A stretch of DNA of 64,000 nucleotides from Burkholderia cepacia (GCF_029962485.1 NZ_CP073637.1:1426001-1490000), one strand, 5' to 3'; numbered from the stretch's first letter, positions 51,477 through 61,855 are shown. The notes: a model not told the origin generated them from the letters alone. Numbers and translations: made by a program.

Positions 51477-53795
51477 ATGAAGCCGGCCGCGTCGCTGCTC
51501 GCCCTGTCGGCCGCCATGGTTGGCGCCTTGCACACGGCCGCGTTGTCGGCCGCGCCGATGCCGGCGGTGCCGGCCGCCGCGTCGGCTGCCGGGCTCGCTG
51601 AAGCGTCGGCACCGGCGCTCGCGGTTGCGCCGAGCGCGGCCAGCGCGTCGTCTGCCGGCCTGCCGGCGACGACCGTGCATCTGCCGTTTGCGTCGCTCGG
51701 CGCGTTCGATCCGCTGCGCCTGCGCGGCGCCGACGACGCGCGCACGATCAACGCAGGCGTGCGGCTCGACCGTGTGGTGACGGGCGCGCGGTTGCGCCTG
51801 ACCTACGCGTATTCGCCGTCGCTGGTGTTCCCGATGTCGCACCTGAAGGTGTCAGTGAACGGCGAAGTGATCGCGACCGTCCCGTTCGACGCCGCGCGCG
51901 CGGGCCGCACGGTCACGCAGGACATCCCGATCGATCCGCGCTACTTCTCCGATTTCAACCAGATCGGCCTGCGCCTGATCGCGCACTACACGCTCGACCA
52001 TTGCGAGGATCCGTCGAACTCCGCGCTGTGGGCCGACGTGAGCCCGACGAGCGAGCTGATCCTCGACGAATCGCCGGTCCGCCTGCCGAACGATCTCGCG
52101 CTGCTGCCCGCGCCGTTCTTCGACCGGCGCGACAACGGCCGCGTGCGGCTGCCGTTCGTGCTGCCGGCCACGCCCGATTCGGCGACGCTGCGCAGCGCGG
52201 GCGTGCTCGCGTCGTGGTTCGGCGCGCTGGCCGACTACCGGCATGCGCGCTTCCCGGTGTCGTCCGGGCTGCCCGCCGACGACCAGGCCGTGGTGGTCGG
52301 GACGGCCGCGACGCTGCCGGCCGGCCTCGCGCTGCCGTCGGTCAGCGGCCCGCTGCTCGCGGTTGCCGACAACCCGGCCGCGCCGGGACGCAAGCTGCTG
52401 GTCGTCACGGGCCGCACGGCGGCCGAGGTCGACGATGCGGTCGCGACGCTCGTACTGGGCCGCGCGGCGCTGTCGGGGCCGGCGGCCACGGTCGCGCACG
52501 TCGATCTCGGCGCGCCGCGCAAGCCGTACGACGCGCCGCGCTGGCTGCCGGTGAACCGGCCGATCACGTTCCGCGAGCTCGTCAACGATCCGCGCCAGCT
52601 GGAAGCGCGCGGCACGACGCCCGACGCGATCCGCCTGAACCTGCGCGTGCCGGCCGATCTCCATTCGTGGAACGGCGCGGGCGTGCCGATCACGCTGCGC
52701 TATCGCTATACGGCACCGACCGTGCAGGACAATTCGACGCTCGCCGTCGAGATCAACGACCAGCTCGTGAAGTCGTACCGGCTCGGGCCGGCCCACGCCG
52801 AGGACGCGCGCGGCCGCATGCAGCTGCCGCTGCTGTCGGTACCGGAAGGGCGCGTGACGAGCGATGTCGACATCCCGGCGTTCCGCGTCGGCAGCGGCAA
52901 CCAGCTGCAGTTCCGCTTCACGCTCGATTCGCAGAAGACGGGGCTCTGTTCGAGCACGGCGTCCGAGCCGCAGCGCGCGGCGATCGATCCCGATTCGACG
53001 ATCGACTTCTCGCACTTCGTCCACTACGCGCAATTGCCGAACCTCGCGTTCTTCGCGAACAGCGGCTTCCCGTTCACGCGCTTCGCCGATCTGTCGCAGA
53101 CGGCCGTCGTGATGCCTGACCGGCCGTCGCCGCAGGAGCTCGAGGCTTACCTGACGATGCTTGGCCACATGGGCGAATGGACCGGCTTCCCGGCGCTGCG
53201 CGTGCAGGTCGCGCGACCGGGCGACGTGGCCGCGTTGGCGGGCAGCAAGGATCTGCTCGTGATCGACGGCTCGCCCGCGTCACCGCTGCTCGCGCGCTGG
53301 CGCTCGGCGCTGCCGCTCGCGTTCGGCGAGCAGGGCGGTGCGGGCGGCGACGGCGCCACGCGCGTCGCGTTCACGGTGAAGGAACGCTGGCGCAACGGCG
53401 TCGGTCTTGCCGACGGTGGCGCGCATATCGAACAGACGGGCCCGCTCGCGGCGCTCGCCGGGTTCGAACTGCCGGGCAGCCGCGGCCGCAGCGTCGTCGC
53501 GCTGACGGCGACCGATCAGCCGCGCCTCGGCGATCTGCTCAACGTGTTCGAGAACCCGGGCCTCGTGTCGCAACTGCAGGGCGACCTCGCGGTGGTGCGG
53601 CCGGGGCAGGTCGACAGCCTGCGTGTCGGCGAGCCCTACGTGGTCGGTTTCGTGCCGTGGTATGCACGCGTGTGGACGCATGCGGCACGGCATCCGGTCG
53701 CGCTCGGCGCGGTCGGCGTCGTCGCGGGGCTGCTGCTCGCGCTCGGCGTGTTCAGCGTGCTGCAGAGAATCGCCGCGCGTCGACGGGGGATGTGA
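51477..53795 (+). CDS. bcsB: Cellulose synthase periplasmic subunit BcsB
   Basis: A 772-residue periplasmic protein with signal peptide and a C-terminal membrane anchor (ALGAVGVVAGLLLALGVFSVLQ). BcsB guides the nascent glucan through the periplasm and activates BcsA. Two carbohydrate-binding/flavodoxin-like repeats are recognisable: VSVNGEVIATVPFDA and FNQIGLRLIAHYTLDHCEDPSNSALWADV in the first, LAVEINDQLVKSYRLGPAHA and LQFRFTLDSQKTGLC in the second. GGAGGGG precedes the ATG. It starts the bcs operon here, unlike enterics, where bcsA comes first. Confidence 0.92.
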   Translation: MKPAASLLALSAAMVGALHTAALSAAPMPAVPAAASAAGLAEASAPALAVAPSAASASSAGLPATTVHLPFASLGAFDPLRLRGADDARTINAGVRLDRVVTGARLRLTYAYSPSLVFPMSHLKVSVNGEVIATVPFDAARAGRTVTQDIPIDPRYFSDFNQIGLRLIAHYTLDHCEDPSNSALWADVSPTSELILDESPVRLPNDLALLPAPFFDRRDNGRVRLPFVLPATPDSATLRSAGVLASWFGALADYRHARFPVSSGLPADDQAVVVGTAATLPAGLALPSVSGPLLAVADNPAAPGRKLLVVTGRTAAEVDDAVATLVLGRAALSGPAATVAHVDLGAPRKPYDAPRWLPVNRPITFRELVNDPRQLEARGTTPDAIRLNLRVPADLHSWNGAGVPITLRYRYTAPTVQDNSTLAVEINDQLVKSYRLGPAHAEDARGRMQLPLLSVPEGRVTSDVDIPAFRVGSGNQLQFRFTLDSQKTGLCSSTASEPQRAAIDPDSTIDFSHFVHYAQLPNLAFFANSGFPFTRFADLSQTAVVMPDRPSPQELEAYLTMLGHMGEWTGFPALRVQVARPGDVAALAGSKDLLVIDGSPASPLLARWRSALPLAFGEQGGAGGDGATRVAFTVKERWRNGVGLADGGAHIEQTGPLAALAGFELPGSRGRSVVALTATDQPRLGDLLNVFENPGLVSQLQGDLAVVRPGQVDSLRVGEPYVVGFVPWYARVWTHAARHPVALGAVGVVAGLLLALGVFSVLQRIAARRRGM

Positions 53796-53798
53796 CGG

Positions 53799-55019
53799 AT
53801 GGCGCGGGTTATGACGAAGCGACGGGCAGCGCGGCCGGCGCGGCGTGTCGGCGCGACACTCGCGCTGGCGCTTGCGGTGACGTGCGCGGCGGCCGGCCTG
53901 GCCACGCGCGCGCAGGCCGCGGGCGCCACCGCGCCCGATGCGGCATGCAGTGCGGCGTGGCCGCGCTGGGACGCGTTCAAGCGCGATTTCATCTCGGCCG
54001 ACGGCCGCGTGGTCGACGTCGGCTCGGCCGATTCGCGCACGGTGTCGGAGGGGCAGGCGTATGGACTTTTCTTCGCGCTGGTCGCGAACGACCGGCGCAT
54101 GTTCGACACGATCCTCGCATGGACCGAGAACAACCTCGCGCAGGGCGACCTGAGCGCGCACCTGCCGGCGTGGCTGTGGGGCCGGGCGCCCGACGGCGCG
54201 TGGCGCGTGCTCGACGCCAACGCGGCGTCGGACGCCGATCTGTGGATCGCGTATGCACTCGTCGAGGCCGGACGGCTGTGGCACGAGCGCAGCTATACGG
54301 CGCGCGGCGCGCTGCTCGCGAAGCGCGTGCTCGACGACGAGACGGCTACCGTGCCGGGCCTCGGCCTCACGCTGCTGCCGGGGCCGACCGGTTTCAAGCT
54401 CGCCAATGGCCAGTTCCGCGTGAATCCGAGCTATTCGCCGCCGCAGGTGATCCGCGCGCTCGGCGCGCGCCTGCCCGACGACCGGCGCTGGGCCGCGCTG
54501 GTCTCCAGCACCGGGCGCGTGCTGCTCGACACCGCACCGAAAGGCTTCTCGCCGGACTGGGCGCTGTATCGCGCAGGCACGGGCTTTGGCCCCGATCCGG
54601 AGACGCACGCGGAAAGCGCGTACAACGCGATCCGCGTGTATTTGTGGGCCGGCATGCTCGACCGTGCCGATCCGCTGGCCGCGCCGCTGCTCGCGCGCTT
54701 CGCGCCGTTCGCCGACTACATTGCCGCGCATGGCGCGCCACCGGAGAAGGTCGATACGACGACAGGTGTCGCGGGGCCGAACGACGGCAACGGCGGGTTT
54801 TCGGCGGCGGCTGTGCCGTTCCTCGACGCGCGCGGCCAGCGTGCGCTCGCGGATGCGCAGGCGGCCCGCGTCGATACGCTTGCGCGCCAGTCGCCGCCCG
54901 GCTATTACACGAGCGTGCTGACGCTGTTCGGCCTCGGCTGGCGCGACGGGCGCTACACGTTCGGCGCGGACGGCACGCTCGACACGCGCTGGGGAGGCCG
55001 CTCGTGCGCCGCCCGCTGA
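53799..55019 (+). CDS. bcsZ: Periplasmic endoglucanase BcsZ (GH8)
   Basis: A 406-residue glycoside hydrolase family 8 cellulase with a signal peptide (ALALAVTCAAAGLATRAQA). The general acid is Glu84 in SEGQAYGLFFAL; the GH8 signature ASDADLWIAYALVEAGRLW is intact near residue 143. It trims cellulose in the periplasm and is needed for normal synthesis. It is 3 bases after bcsB and overlaps the start of bcsC by 16 bases. Confidence 0.92.
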   Translation: MARVMTKRRAARPARRVGATLALALAVTCAAAGLATRAQAAGATAPDAACSAAWPRWDAFKRDFISADGRVVDVGSADSRTVSEGQAYGLFFALVANDRRMFDTILAWTENNLAQGDLSAHLPAWLWGRAPDGAWRVLDANAASDADLWIAYALVEAGRLWHERSYTARGALLAKRVLDDETATVPGLGLTLLPGPTGFKLANGQFRVNPSYSPPQVIRALGARLPDDRRWAALVSSTGRVLLDTAPKGFSPDWALYRAGTGFGPDPETHAESAYNAIRVYLWAGMLDRADPLAAPLLARFAPFADYIAAHGAPPEKVDTTTGVAGPNDGNGGFSAAAVPFLDARGQRALADAQAARVDTLARQSPPGYYTSVLTLFGLGWRDGRYTFGADGTLDTRWGGRSCAAR

Positions 55020-58000
55020 AACGCGCCGCGCCGCATGTCGCGGGCTTTGCGTGGCTCGCGTCGTCGGTATGTGCGGCCGCACCGGGCACCGCATCCGACA
55101 CGGCGATGCCGAAGACTGCCGCGCGGGCAGCATCCGCTTCCGCCGATGCGCAGCGCCAGCTCGACACCGCGCGGATGTGGGGCGTCAAGCATCGCGACGA
55201 CCTCGCGCGCGACGCGCTGCGCAAGGGGCTGCTGATCGCGCCGGGCGATCCCGAACTGCTGGCCGAACAGGTCCGCGTGCTGCTGCGGCTGGGCGATGCG
55301 AAGGGCGCACAGGCGTCGCTCGCGCGCCTGCAGGCGCAGTCGCCTAATGCGCCCGCCACACGGCGGGTGGCCGACGAATACCGAGTGGCGACCAGCGGGC
55401 GCGGCGAGATGGCGCAGATCCGCCTGCTCGCGCGCAGCGGCCGCTCCGACGAGGCGGCCCGGCGGATCGTCGCGCTGTTTCCGAACGGTGCGCCGTCGGG
55501 CGCGCTCGGCGCCGAGTATTACGAGATCCTCGCGAATGCGCCGGGCGGGCGCGAGTCGGCGATCGCCGCGCTGCGCCGCACGATCGCGGCCGATCCGCAG
55601 GACACCAGCTCGGCCATGGCGCTGGCGCGGCTGCTGAACCAGCATGCCGACACGCGTGCGGAAGCGAACCGGATCGCCTGGTCGCTCGCGAAGCGTGACG
55701 ACGCCGACCATACGGAGGCGATGTCGCTGTGGCGGCGCGTGCTGCAATTGACCGGCAACGATCCCGCGTATCTCGATGCGCTGCAGGCGTATCTCGCGCT
55801 CGTGCCGGACGACACCGAATTCCGCGGCCGCGTGGCCGAACTGGACAGCCGTCGCGACGCGCAGCGCCGGCTCGAACGCAATCCCGACTACATCGCGCAG
55901 CAGCGCGGCCTGCAGGCGCTCGAGCGCGGCGATCTGGCGGCCGCCGATCCGTTGCTCGCCCGCGCCGCGCGTGCGCGGGCCGACGACGCCGACGCGGTCG
56001 GCGGGCTCGGCCTGTTGCGTCTGCGCGAAGGGCGGCACGACGAGGCGCGCGCGCTGTTCGCGCGGGCGGCAACGCTCGCGACCGACCAGCGCGGCAAGTG
56101 GCAAAGCCTGACGCGTACCGCGCAATTCTGGGGGCTGCTCGCGCAAGGGCGCGCGGCGGCTGCCGCGGGGCGGCCGCAGGATGCCGAGCGTGCGGCGCGT
56201 GCGGCGCTTGCCATGCAGCCGAACAGCCCGGACGCGAAGCTGCAGCTTGCCGATGCGCTGCTCGCGCAGCGCGACTGGGCGCGCGCGGAGCCGTTGCTGC
56301 ACGAGTTGCTGGCCGCGCGTTCGCCGAGCCCGTCGGCCGTGCGTGGCGCGGCGACGCTGTATGAAAACACCGGCCGCGCGGACCGGATCGGTCCGCTGCT
56401 CGACGCGCTGCAAGGGCGCGTGACGGGCCGCGACGATCGCCGCGCGCTCGACAGCCTGCGCGCCGATCTGCTCGCGAGCCAGGCGCGCGCGCTTGCGGAC
56501 AAGGGCGAACGCGGGCCCGCCGCGCAGCGCTACGAGGCGGCCGTGCGCGCGGCGCCCGACGTGCCGTGGACGCGCTTCGCGCTCGCGCGCCTCTATCGCG
56601 ACATGGGGCTGCCGCAGCTCGGCCGCACGGTGATGGACGACGGGCTCGCGCAAAGCGATACGCCCGAGATGCGTTACGCGACTGCGCTGTACCGCAATTC
56701 GCTCGACGATATCGCGGGCGCGCAGGCCGCGCTGGCTCCCGTCGACGACGCGCACCGTTCCGACGGGATGCGCGCGCTCGCGCGCAAGCTCGACGCCGAA
56801 GGCATGCTGGCCGACGCGCGCGGCGCGCTCGGGCGCGGCGACCGCGCCGCGTTCGCGGCATCGCTCGCGCATGCACAGGCCAGCGCGCCGGACGATCCCG
56901 ACATGCTCGCCGCGATCGGCGCGCAGTGGATCGACGCGGGCGAACCCGAGCGCGGCCTCGCGCCGCTGCACGACTGGATCGTCGCGCATCCGCGCGAAGC
57001 CGATGCGGACGTGCGGCTGCGCTATGGCGATCTGCTCGGCAGCGCGGGGCGCGACGATGCGCTCGCCGCGTGGCTCGACGCGCTGCGTCGCGAACCGTCG
57101 CTGACGCCCGCCCAGACCGCGCGGCTCGAGGACCAGTCGCTGCGGCTCGTGCTGCGGCAGACGGACGATGCGATCGCTCAGCAGGACTATGCACGGGCGC
57201 GCCAGCTGCTCGATCGCGCGAGCCCGGCCGGCCGCGCGGACAAGCGCTACGCGCTCGAACTGGCCGATCTCGAACGCGCGCAGGGCCATTACGGTGCGGC
57301 GCGCGACGCGCTCGCGCCGGTCGTCGCGCGCACGCCGGACGACGCCGATACGCAGCTCGCGCTCGCGCGGATCGACGAGGGCAGCGGCAACCGTGCGGCG
57401 GCGCTCGCACGTGTGCAGGCCGTGCTCGCACGCACGCCGGACGACGACGTCGACACGCAACTGTCGGCCGTGCGCCGCCTGAACGCGCTGCGCCGCTCCG
57501 ACGAGGCCGCGCAGGTGACCGGACGGCTGCATGCCGCGTACCCGGAGCGCGCCGACGTGACGGTCGCGGCCGGGCGCGTGGCCGAGGCACAGGGCCGCTA
57601 TGACGACGCGGCGTCGCTGTACCGGCTGTCGCGGTCGCAGGAGCGCACGGCGGGCGTGAGCCCGGGCCGCGACGGCCTGACGCCCGCGCAGGCCGCGTTC
57701 GCGGATCTCGAGCAGCGGCGGAACCCGGAGATCGAGACCGGCTGGATGCCCTCGTACAAGTCCGGCGACGAAGGCATTTCGTCGTATCGCGCGCAGCAGG
57801 TGCCGATCTACGTGCAGATGCCGATCCGCTACGACGGGCATGTGTTCGCCCAGATCGACACCGTCCATCTGGATCCGGGCACGCTCGACACGAGCGACCC
57901 GAACGCCTATTCGCTGCAGACGTTCGGGACCTACGCGGCGCTCAGGGCACAGAACGGGCTGCCGCCTCCGTTCCAGTTGAATCAGCCGGCCGCCGCGCTG

Positions 58001-58912
58001 ATCGCGAATCCGCCGGGCTCGCTGCACCAGTCGATGACGGGCGTCGCGCTCGGCGCCGGCTATCGCACGGACGCATGGCGCTTCGATCTCGGCACGTCGC
58101 CGCTCGGCTTCCCCGTGCATTACCTGGTCGGCGGCGTACGCTACCGCTTCGACGCGGGCCCGGCGAGTTTCACCGTGAATGCGTCGCGGCGGCCGGAAAC
58201 GAGCAGCGTGCTGTCGTACGCGGGGATGCGCGACCCGTGGACGGGCGCGGTCTGGGGTGGCGTGCGCCGCGACGGCGTGAACCTGCGCGCGTCGGTCGAC
58301 GTCGGCCGCACCAACCTGTTCGCGGAACTCGGCGCGGGCGTGCTGTCCGGCCGCAATGTCGAACGCAACGCGGAAGTCACGCTGCGCACCGGCTTCACGG
58401 TGCCCGTGTACGAACGCGCGACGATGAAGGTCAACACCGGTCTCGTCGGCAGTGCGTGGCACTACGCGCAGAACCTGCGCTACTACACGTACGGGCAGGG
58501 CGGTTACTACAGCCCGCAGCGCTACCTGTCGCTCGGCGTGCCGATCGAATGGGCGGGGCGGCGCGACGCGCTGTCGTGGGACCTGACCTTCACGGGCGGG
58601 ATCTCGAACAGCTACGAGAAGGATTCGCTGTACTACCCGACGTTCTCGGGCCAGCGGGCCGAGCAGGTCGCGGCCGGGTTCGTGTACGCGGGCAGCTCGA
58701 CGCGCGGCGTGTCGTTCTCGTACGGCTTCAACGGCATCGTCGAGTACCGCGTGAATCCGCACCTGAGCGTCGGCGCGCAACTGCAGATCGACCGGTCGCA
58801 CGACTATGCGCCGAGTTCGGCGCTTGTGTACCTGCGCTATGCGTTCGATGCACGCGCGCAGCGTAGCTGGCTCGTCACGCCGACGCCGGTACGGCTTTAT
58901 TCGGATTACTAG
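55004..58912 (+). CDS. bcsC: Cellulose export TPR/barrel protein BcsC
   Basis: A 1302-residue outer-membrane exporter. A signal peptide is followed by a long TPR superhelix (about residues 50-850, many A/L-rich 34-residue repeats such as AARRIVALFPNG and QARALADKGERGPAAQRYEAAVRAAPD) and a C-terminal 16-strand barrel from about 920 (SSYRAQQVPIYVQMPIRYDG) to the terminal tract ending SDY. The GTG at 55004 follows GGGGAGG. The size and layout match BcsC of class II operons. The barrel passes the glucan across the outer membrane. Confidence 0.92.
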   Translation: MRRPLKRAAPHVAGFAWLASSVCAAAPGTASDTAMPKTAARAASASADAQRQLDTARMWGVKHRDDLARDALRKGLLIAPGDPELLAEQVRVLLRLGDAKGAQASLARLQAQSPNAPATRRVADEYRVATSGRGEMAQIRLLARSGRSDEAARRIVALFPNGAPSGALGAEYYEILANAPGGRESAIAALRRTIAADPQDTSSAMALARLLNQHADTRAEANRIAWSLAKRDDADHTEAMSLWRRVLQLTGNDPAYLDALQAYLALVPDDTEFRGRVAELDSRRDAQRRLERNPDYIAQQRGLQALERGDLAAADPLLARAARARADDADAVGGLGLLRLREGRHDEARALFARAATLATDQRGKWQSLTRTAQFWGLLAQGRAAAAAGRPQDAERAARAALAMQPNSPDAKLQLADALLAQRDWARAEPLLHELLAARSPSPSAVRGAATLYENTGRADRIGPLLDALQGRVTGRDDRRALDSLRADLLASQARALADKGERGPAAQRYEAAVRAAPDVPWTRFALARLYRDMGLPQLGRTVMDDGLAQSDTPEMRYATALYRNSLDDIAGAQAALAPVDDAHRSDGMRALARKLDAEGMLADARGALGRGDRAAFAASLAHAQASAPDDPDMLAAIGAQWIDAGEPERGLAPLHDWIVAHPREADADVRLRYGDLLGSAGRDDALAAWLDALRREPSLTPAQTARLEDQSLRLVLRQTDDAIAQQDYARARQLLDRASPAGRADKRYALELADLERAQGHYGAARDALAPVVARTPDDADTQLALARIDEGSGNRAAALARVQAVLARTPDDDVDTQLSAVRRLNALRRSDEAAQVTGRLHAAYPERADVTVAAGRVAEAQGRYDDAASLYRLSRSQERTAGVSPGRDGLTPAQAAFADLEQRRNPEIETGWMPSYKSGDEGISSYRAQQVPIYVQMPIRYDGHVFAQIDTVHLDPGTLDTSDPNAYSLQTFGTYAALRAQNGLPPPFQLNQPAAALIANPPGSLHQSMTGVALGAGYRTDAWRFDLGTSPLGFPVHYLVGGVRYRFDAGPASFTVNASRRPETSSVLSYAGMRDPWTGAVWGGVRRDGVNLRASVDVGRTNLFAELGAGVLSGRNVERNAEVTLRTGFTVPVYERATMKVNTGLVGSAWHYAQNLRYYTYGQGGYYSPQRYLSLGVPIEWAGRRDALSWDLTFTGGISNSYEKDSLYYPTFSGQRAEQVAAGFVYAGSSTRGVSFSYGFNGIVEYRVNPHLSVGAQLQIDRSHDYAPSSALVYLRYAFDARAQRSWLVTPTPVRLYSDY

Positions 58913-58920
58913 GGGAACGC

Positions 58921-60873
58921 GTGAATACGGAATTCGATGCCACCCGTCCCGTGCTCGGCGCCGCCGGCTTGCCGGGCCGCCTGCGCGCGTTGCTGCGCAT
59001 GGGGCCGGCCGGCGGCCGCGTCGGCCCGCTGAGCCGGCTCGCGATCGACGGCCTGCCCGACACATGGACGCAACTGGAGGCGGGCGGCCTGTACGCGATC
59101 TACGCGGCCGGCGGCACGCCGGCGTGCGACGCGCTCGTCTGGGAAAGCGCGCGACAGGCACGTACGCGCGACGTGACGGTCGTGCTCGCGCGCGATGCGG
59201 TACGCGTCGCCGGCCAGATGGAATCGCTCGGTTTCTCAGGCGGCGCGCAGCCGGCCGGCTGGCCGCGCAACCTGAACGTGCTGGCGATGCCGCCGGCGGC
59301 CGAGCCGGCCACGGGTGACGGTACGGGCGTAACCGCCGACGCACCGCGCCGCGCGGCGCCGGGCCCGTTCGCGCGGCTGACCGGCGGCCTGCGTGCGATG
59401 AAGCGCTACGGTTTCCGCGCGCGTTCGCTGTATTTCGTCGAAGGCGCGCAGCGCTGGTTCAGCTGGGACGACCCGGTCGCGCTCGCGGATGAAGCACACG
59501 CACTGGCCGACTGGTGCCGGACACGCCGGATCGCGCTCGTGCTGCTGCTCGATCCTGAGTCCGCGCGGGCGGGCGACGACGTGCGCACCGACGATGCGCC
59601 GTTCGTGCGCGATGCGGACCGCACGCCGCGCAGCGGCTTCCACGGTATCTGTTCGGGCGTCGCGCAGTTGCAGCGCACGCACGGCGAACTGCTGTGGGTC
59701 GTCGATTTCTGGCGGGCGGGCGACACGCTTGCGGCCGGGGAAGTGCGGCCGCTGCGCTTTGCGCCGGGCGGCCGGCTGTCCGCGAGCGTCGATGGCGGCG
59801 CGACCGAATCGGCGCACCGGATGAAGCTCGCGAGCGACGAGGATCGTGTCGTCGTCAGCCGTGCGGTGCTCGACGGCACGAATCGCGCGCCTGCCGACTG
59901 GGAAATCGTCGAAGACAACGCGGCCGTCGTCGCGGCGTGCGCGCATGCCCAGGCCGCGACCGCGGTGCTCGCGTTCCGTTCGCATGCGCAGCTCGAAGCG
60001 TTGTGCGCGGACGTGCATGCGTTGCGCCGGCAATGCGGCGGCGCGCTGAAGATCGCGGTCGTCGAACGCGGCGAGGTGCTGCGCCAGCAGTTCGAGATGC
60101 TCGTGCTGAGCGTCGGCGCGAACCGCGTCGTCGCGCGCGATTTGCCGGTCTCGCGGATGCAGGCGGCCGTGCATGCGCTGCGCGGCCAGCTCTACGCGCG
60201 GCCCGTCGCGCCCGACTATCGCGCGGCGCTCGCGGCCGCGCTCGGCGATTCGGTGCTCGGCTATCTGCCGGTAGGCGCGTTCTGCCTGCGTATTCGCGCG
60301 GTGCTCGATCGCGGCGCCGTGCTCGCGCTGCCGCACACGCTCGCGAAGATCACGCTGCTGCCTGGCGTGTCGCATGTCGACGCATTGCGGCAATGCCACC
60401 CGCGCCGCGCGGGCGACGTCGTGACGGCCGACCCCGGACATCTGTTCGTGTTCCTGTTCGCGTGCGAGCCGGTCGACGCCGACGATGCGCTCGCGCGGAT
60501 CTTCGACGTTCCGGTCGACACGCTGTCCGATCGCGTCGTGTGCCTCGGGCAGGGCAGCATCGACACCGAGCTCGACGCGCTGAAGGCCGAGAACCGCCGC
60601 GCGCCGATCGCCGACTACAGTGACCTGTTCGCGGCGACGCGCCTGGCCGGCGGCGTGCGCACGCCGCCCGCGGGCGCCGAGCTCGGCGTGAGCCCGGCCG
60701 AAGCAAGCGAGGCGATCGCGGAAATCGATGCGATCGTCGCGCTCGAGGCGATCGGTGCGACGCCGGCGCCCGAAGCCGTCGACGCACCGGCGCCGCATCC
60801 CGTCATTCCCGCCGCGCGTGCGCGCGGCGCTACCCGCAGCGCGATGCCGCTGCGCAAGCAGGAGCGCGCATGA
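58921..60873 (+). CDS. bcsE: c-di-GMP-binding cellulose regulator BcsE
   Basis: A 650-residue cytoplasmic regulator that raises cellulose output. An inactive REC-like and a GIL domain are present; the I-site-like RxGD is Arg496-Ala-Gly-Asp499 (HPRRAGDVV), equivalent to R415xGD418 of E. coli. The GTG start follows AGGGGAA, 8 bases after bcsC. The C-terminal 100 residues are Ala/Pro-rich. Its stop overlaps the small gene that follows. BcsE normally works with the membrane protein BcsF. Confidence 0.9.
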   Translation: MNTEFDATRPVLGAAGLPGRLRALLRMGPAGGRVGPLSRLAIDGLPDTWTQLEAGGLYAIYAAGGTPACDALVWESARQARTRDVTVVLARDAVRVAGQMESLGFSGGAQPAGWPRNLNVLAMPPAAEPATGDGTGVTADAPRRAAPGPFARLTGGLRAMKRYGFRARSLYFVEGAQRWFSWDDPVALADEAHALADWCRTRRIALVLLLDPESARAGDDVRTDDAPFVRDADRTPRSGFHGICSGVAQLQRTHGELLWVVDFWRAGDTLAAGEVRPLRFAPGGRLSASVDGGATESAHRMKLASDEDRVVVSRAVLDGTNRAPADWEIVEDNAAVVAACAHAQAATAVLAFRSHAQLEALCADVHALRRQCGGALKIAVVERGEVLRQQFEMLVLSVGANRVVARDLPVSRMQAAVHALRGQLYARPVAPDYRAALAAALGDSVLGYLPVGAFCLRIRAVLDRGAVLALPHTLAKITLLPGVSHVDALRQCHPRRAGDVVTADPGHLFVFLFACEPVDADDALARIFDVPVDTLSDRVVCLGQGSIDTELDALKAENRRAPIADYSDLFAATRLAGGVRTPPAGAELGVSPAEASEAIAEIDAIVALEAIGATPAPEAVDAPAPHPVIPAARARGATRSAMPLRKQERA

Positions 60874-61079
60874 TTGCCGCACTCGTCATCGGTTTCATTG
60901 GCGGCATCGTGATCGCGGTGCCGGTGTGGATCATCGCGCAGCACCTCGGCATCGGCCGCGGCTTCCATGCGCCGCGCGGGATCGACCGGCACGACGCGGT
61001 GCCGTGCGAACTCGTGCCGGTCGCGTTGCGTGGCCGGTTGCTGCCCGGCGCCGTTGGCGGCAACAAGGCGGCACGATGA
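60870..61079 (+). CDS. bcsF: Probable BcsF, small membrane protein
   Basis: A 69-residue protein with one N-terminal membrane helix (residues 4-25, LVIGFIGGIVIAVPVWIIAQ) and a basic tail. E. coli BcsF is a 63-residue bitopic protein that recruits BcsE to the membrane; the position between bcsE and bcsQ, size and topology match, but sequence similarity is slight. GGAG precedes the ATG, which overlaps the bcsE stop; its own stop overlaps bcsQ. The name is inferred from location. Confidence 0.65.
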   Translation: MIAALVIGFIGGIVIAVPVWIIAQHLGIGRGFHAPRGIDRHDAVPCELVPVALRGRLLPGAVGGNKAAR

Positions 61080-61855
61080 AGACGATCGCCATTACGTCGA
61101 CGACCGGCGGCGCGGGCCGCACGACGCTTGCCGCCGCGCTCGCGGTGCTGCTTGCGCGCCGCGGACGGCCGGTCGTCGCCGTCGAATTCGATGCGCAGAA
61201 CCTGATGGGCGCGACGCTTGGCCTCGACACGCTGGCCGAACACGGTCTCGCGCAAAGCGTGCTCGGCGGCGCCGAGCCGTGGCATGCGCATACGTGGCGC
61301 AATGCCGACGGCGTGCTGTTCGTGCCGTACGGACAAGTCGATGCCGCCGATGCCGCCGCATGCGATGCGCGGCTCGTGGCCGATCCCGCATGGTTGTCGC
61401 GCGCGCTGGACGAGATTGCGCTGCCGGCCGAGGGCGTCGTGCTGGTCGACACCGCACGCTATCCGTCGCCGCAGGCCGAGCAGGCGATTCGCCGCGCGGA
61501 CCTGACGCTCGTCGTCGTGCCGCCGGAGCCGACCGCCTGCGCGACGACGGCCGCGCGGCTCGGTGCGCTCCGGGCCGGCGCCGGTGAACTGCAGATCGTC
61601 GTGAACCGGCTGAATCCGGCACGCGACATGCAGCGCGACGCGCTCGCGATGCTGCGCGCGGTCGCGGGGCCGGCATCGATGCTCGAACAGCGGATCCACG
61701 TCGACGCGGCGGTGCCCGAAGCGCTCGCGCGCGGCAGCTGGATCTTCGACGACGCGCCGTATTCGCAGGTGTCGCACGACCTGAACGGCATCGCGAACTG
61801 GGTTCATGCGTGGCTGACGGCCGTCGCCGCGGGCCGCACCGGAGCGGCGCGATGA
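61076..61855 (+). CDS. bcsQ: BcsQ/YhjQ MinD-like ATPase
   Basis: A 259-residue SIMIBI-class nucleotide-binding protein for cellulose-complex placement. The P-loop is TSTTGGAGRTT (residues 7-17), so the usual signature Lys and Walker Lys are replaced by Thr and Arg; as I recall, E. coli BcsQ also departs from KGGxGKT. Other motifs are VVAVEFDAQN (deviant Walker B region), VVLVDTARYP and LQIVVNRLNP. The ATG overlaps the previous stop (ATGA), and its own stop overlaps bcsA. Confidence 0.88.
   Translation: MKTIAITSTTGGAGRTTLAAALAVLLARRGRPVVAVEFDAQNLMGATLGLDTLAEHGLAQSVLGGAEPWHAHTWRNADGVLFVPYGQVDAADAAACDARLVADPAWLSRALDEIALPAEGVVLVDTARYPSPQAEQAIRRADLTLVVVPPEPTACATTAARLGALRAGAGELQIVVNRLNPARDMQRDALAMLRAVAGPASMLEQRIHVDAAVPEALARGSWIFDDAPYSQVSHDLNGIANWVHAWLTAVAAGRTGAAR

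Noticed and set aside
54953..59344. Very long antisense ORF (1463 codons) opposite bcsZ and bcsC
   Set aside because: High-GC third positions remove stop codons on the complementary strand; the protein is Arg/Ala-rich with no domain, while bcsC on the other strand has clear signal, TPR and barrel.
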